Below, one piece after another: positions 7,310-8,529 of a stretch of 8,529 nt of DNA. The notes under the pieces are model-generated. The model made no database searches, had not been told where the DNA came from, and saw only the letters and a list, made by a program, of their open reading frames with translations. The first letter of the stretch is position 1. Each line of letters begins with the position of its first letter. The stretch is from Bacteroidota bacterium (GTDB lineage: Bacteria; Bacteroidota; Bacteroidia; Bacteroidales; Prolixibacteraceae). The DNA lies in contig JAUZOB010000133.1 of the NCBI GenBank assembly GCA_030706665.1, forward strand, positions 1 through 8,529, read 5' to 3'. The translations under genes and the position numbers were made by a program.

Positions 7310-8098
7310 ATGAAATATTATTATCTCTTATTGCTGATCATTTCTTTGTCGTTTGTTGCGTGTCAACAAAGTGAAGAAATCCAGGTTTCGATTATTCCTA
7401 ATCAACCTTTTTTCCAATCAGTTTCTTTGGCAGAAATGGATACAACAGGAATTATTAAGAAACAAGTGGTTGTTGATAATGTGATTGATACCATCAACTA
7501 TATAGACTCAGTTATTGTAAAAGATCGGAGTATCGATTTGACTAATATATGGGCTTCTGCAACATTAGCAGAAGGATGCAAAGTTGAACCATTGGATGGA
7601 GCTCCTAAATTTGGACAATATGCCGACTTTTCAAAGGTTTCAAAATATCGTGTAACTGCACCTACTGGTAAAAGTGCGGATTGGAATTTGGTCGTAGGTT
7701 ATTATGTCCCAACAATTGGCTGTATTGCCGATAGATGGGACGGGGATCTAAAGATTCTTGATGGCATATGGTCTGGCTGGAGTCCTGCCTATTGTACCGG
7801 AGTAAAAGTTAATAGTAGTTGTAATAAAGTTAAGGTCACTTTCCCTTTCTGGCAAGATCAAAATTTGTTAACTACGTTAGAACTTGATCTGGGTGACTAT
7901 GATAAGACTACTTTTCAGGGGACTGTCACGATGGCTGATGATGTCCATGTCGTAGGGTCAGGTTATGATTTAACTTTCCATAAAGGAGTGGTAGGAACGT
8001 ATAATCTACTCTCTTCAGAACTAAACTTAGCGATTGTATTTGATGGATATCCTATTCCTCCGGCAGATTCAAAGTATACGTTTACTATTTGGAAATGA
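7310..8098 (+). CDS. Small lipoprotein of the SusCD operon, SusE/SusF-position accessory protein
   Basis: A 262-residue predicted lipoprotein, 24 nt after susD, in the position where SusE/SusF-type or other accessory surface binding proteins are usual. The signal peptide MKYYYLLLLIISLSFVAC carries a lipobox (FVAC, Cys18); QQSEE follows, and acidic residues after the Cys fit surface export in Bacteroidetes. Residues about 74-131 (SIDLTNIWASATLAEGCKVE to DWNLVVGYY) resemble the small beta-sandwich repeat, DUF5018-like, in which a TVTAEDG-type strand is here YRVTAPTGKSADWNLVV. The remaining 130 residues are beta-rich, start with CIADRWDGDLKILDGIWSGW and do not match a family I can name. Four further cysteines (90, 138, 162, 171) could form disulfides outside the cell. 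It is probably an extracellular ligand-binding protein; no catalytic motif is seen, and enzymatic function is not excluded. Confidence 0.8.
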   Translation: MKYYYLLLLIISLSFVACQQSEEIQVSIIPNQPFFQSVSLAEMDTTGIIKKQVVVDNVIDTINYIDSVIVKDRSIDLTNIWASATLAEGCKVEPLDGAPKFGQYADFSKVSKYRVTAPTGKSADWNLVVGYYVPTIGCIADRWDGDLKILDGIWSGWSPAYCTGVKVNSSCNKVKVTFPFWQDQNLLTTLELDLGDYDKTTFQGTVTMADDVHVVGSGYDLTFHKGVVGTYNLLSSELNLAIVFDGYPIPPADSKYTFTIWK

Positions 8099-8126
8099 TT
8101 ATCTGATCTCATGTCTTAAATATTTT

Positions 8127-8154
8127 AAAGAGGGTGCTTTGGGCACCCTCTTTT
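8127..8154 (+). terminator. Strong intrinsic terminator ending the transporter operon
   Basis: AAAGAGGGTGC (8127-8137) and GCACCCTCTTT (8143-8153) form an 11-bp perfect stem with a TTTGG loop. The distal arm ends in a T-run (8151-8154). It lies 28 nt after the small lipoprotein stop. The A-tract on the left arm would give a U-run on the other strand as well, so it could stop transcription in both directions, although no converging gene is present in the window. Confidence 0.9.
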
Positions 8155-8235
8155 ATGTCTGTTATTTATTTCAAAACATTCTCGACTCATTAATGTAGTT
8201 CTAAAAATTGTATATAGAGTAGAAATAGAAATTTT

Positions 8236-8529
8236 ATGAAAATATTATTTGCAACATTATGTCTGTTTGTGTGGGAAATATCCTGTTTCGCAAGCGATTA
8301 TAAAGGGGTGGTATACATAGATTCAAATAAAAATGGAATTTTTGATATTGGTGAAAAACCATTGAGTAAGGTCATGGTTTCGGATGGGTTGAATGTTGTT
8401 TCTACAAATAATATGGGAGAATTCAATCTGCCTGGATATGAAAAAACACATTTCATATTTATTACAATTCCTGCCGGATATAAAACTTCACAATATTATC
8501 AAAGAGTGGACTCTGGCATGATTAAAAAA
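8236..8529 (+). CDS. Secreted calcineurin-like phosphoesterase, N-terminal portion (cut by window edge)
   Basis: Ninety-eight codons are open from the ATG at 8236 to the right edge. Residues 1-19 look like a Sec signal peptide (MKILFATLCLFVWEISCFA); Cys17 has Glu at the -3 lipobox position, so lipidation is unlikely. The following domain, YKGVVYIDSNKNGIFDIGEK (22-41), VSDGLNVVSTNNMGEFNLPG (48-67) and FIFITIPAGYKTSQYYQRV (73-91), matches the pattern of the N-terminal beta domain (MetallophosN, Pfam PF16371) found ahead of the metallophosphatase domain in Bacteroidetes enzymes. The catalytic metal ligands would lie beyond the window, so activity cannot be checked. An 81-nt AT-rich gap after the terminator contains no promoter I can recognise. 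Because this N-terminal fold resembles other collagen-binding B-type or SdrD-like beta domains, a non-enzymatic surface protein is the main alternative. Confidence 0.72.
   Translation, partial: MKILFATLCLFVWEISCFASDYKGVVYIDSNKNGIFDIGEKPLSKVMVSDGLNVVSTNNMGEFNLPGYEKTHFIFITIPAGYKTSQYYQRVDSGMIKK

Noticed and set aside
1..8529. CRISPR array, insertion sequence, phage or defence system
   Set aside because: No repeated spacer-like units, transposase, integrase, terminal repeats or nuclease modules were seen; all large frames are explained by the signalling-transport locus and its neighbours.

Overview
The window reads as chromosomal DNA from an AT-rich member of the Bacteroidales (Bacteroides/Parabacteroides/Dysgonomonas-like; the genus cannot be fixed from sequence alone). 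The reasons are a SusC/SusD outer-membrane pair, a Bacteroidetes-type ECF sigma/FecR anti-sigma pair with a DUF4974-like tail, an outer-membrane transporter with an N-terminal STN signalling domain, a TAnnTTTG-type promoter element, and A-rich rather than Shine-Dalgarno-type leaders.

Layout. At the left edge the minus strand carries the first 35 codons of ligA (NAD+-dependent DNA ligase), a housekeeping gene with its own promoter. A 161-nt divergent intergenic region separates it from a rightward series: ECF sigma factor (267-848), FecR-family anti-sigma factor (908-1945), SusC-like TonB-dependent transporter with STN domain (2057-5515), SusD-like lipoprotein (5534-7285) and a small cysteine-containing lipoprotein (7310-8098). 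A strong intrinsic terminator (8127-8154) closes this unit. Beyond it, on the same strand, is the 5' end of a secreted calcineurin-like phosphoesterase (8236 to the window edge), recognised from its N-terminal domain.

How the genes work together (inference from family knowledge). SusD and the small lipoprotein should capture a ligand at the cell surface and SusC should import it. The STN domain of SusC would then report loading to the periplasmic part of FecR, releasing the sigma factor to transcribe the locus. No glycoside hydrolase, sulfatase or protease is visible, so the substrate is unknown. The downstream phosphoesterase hints at a phosphorylated ligand, but the terminator lies between it and the transporter genes.

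The least explained parts are regulatory and small: a 12-bp palindrome ahead of the sigma gene, an ECF-promoter-like element directly ahead of fecR that affects which fecR start is right, two tandem hairpins between fecR and susC, and the unassigned C-terminal domain of the small lipoprotein. I see no tRNA, rRNA, CRISPR array, insertion sequence or broken gene, and no gene-free stretch longer than 300 bases.
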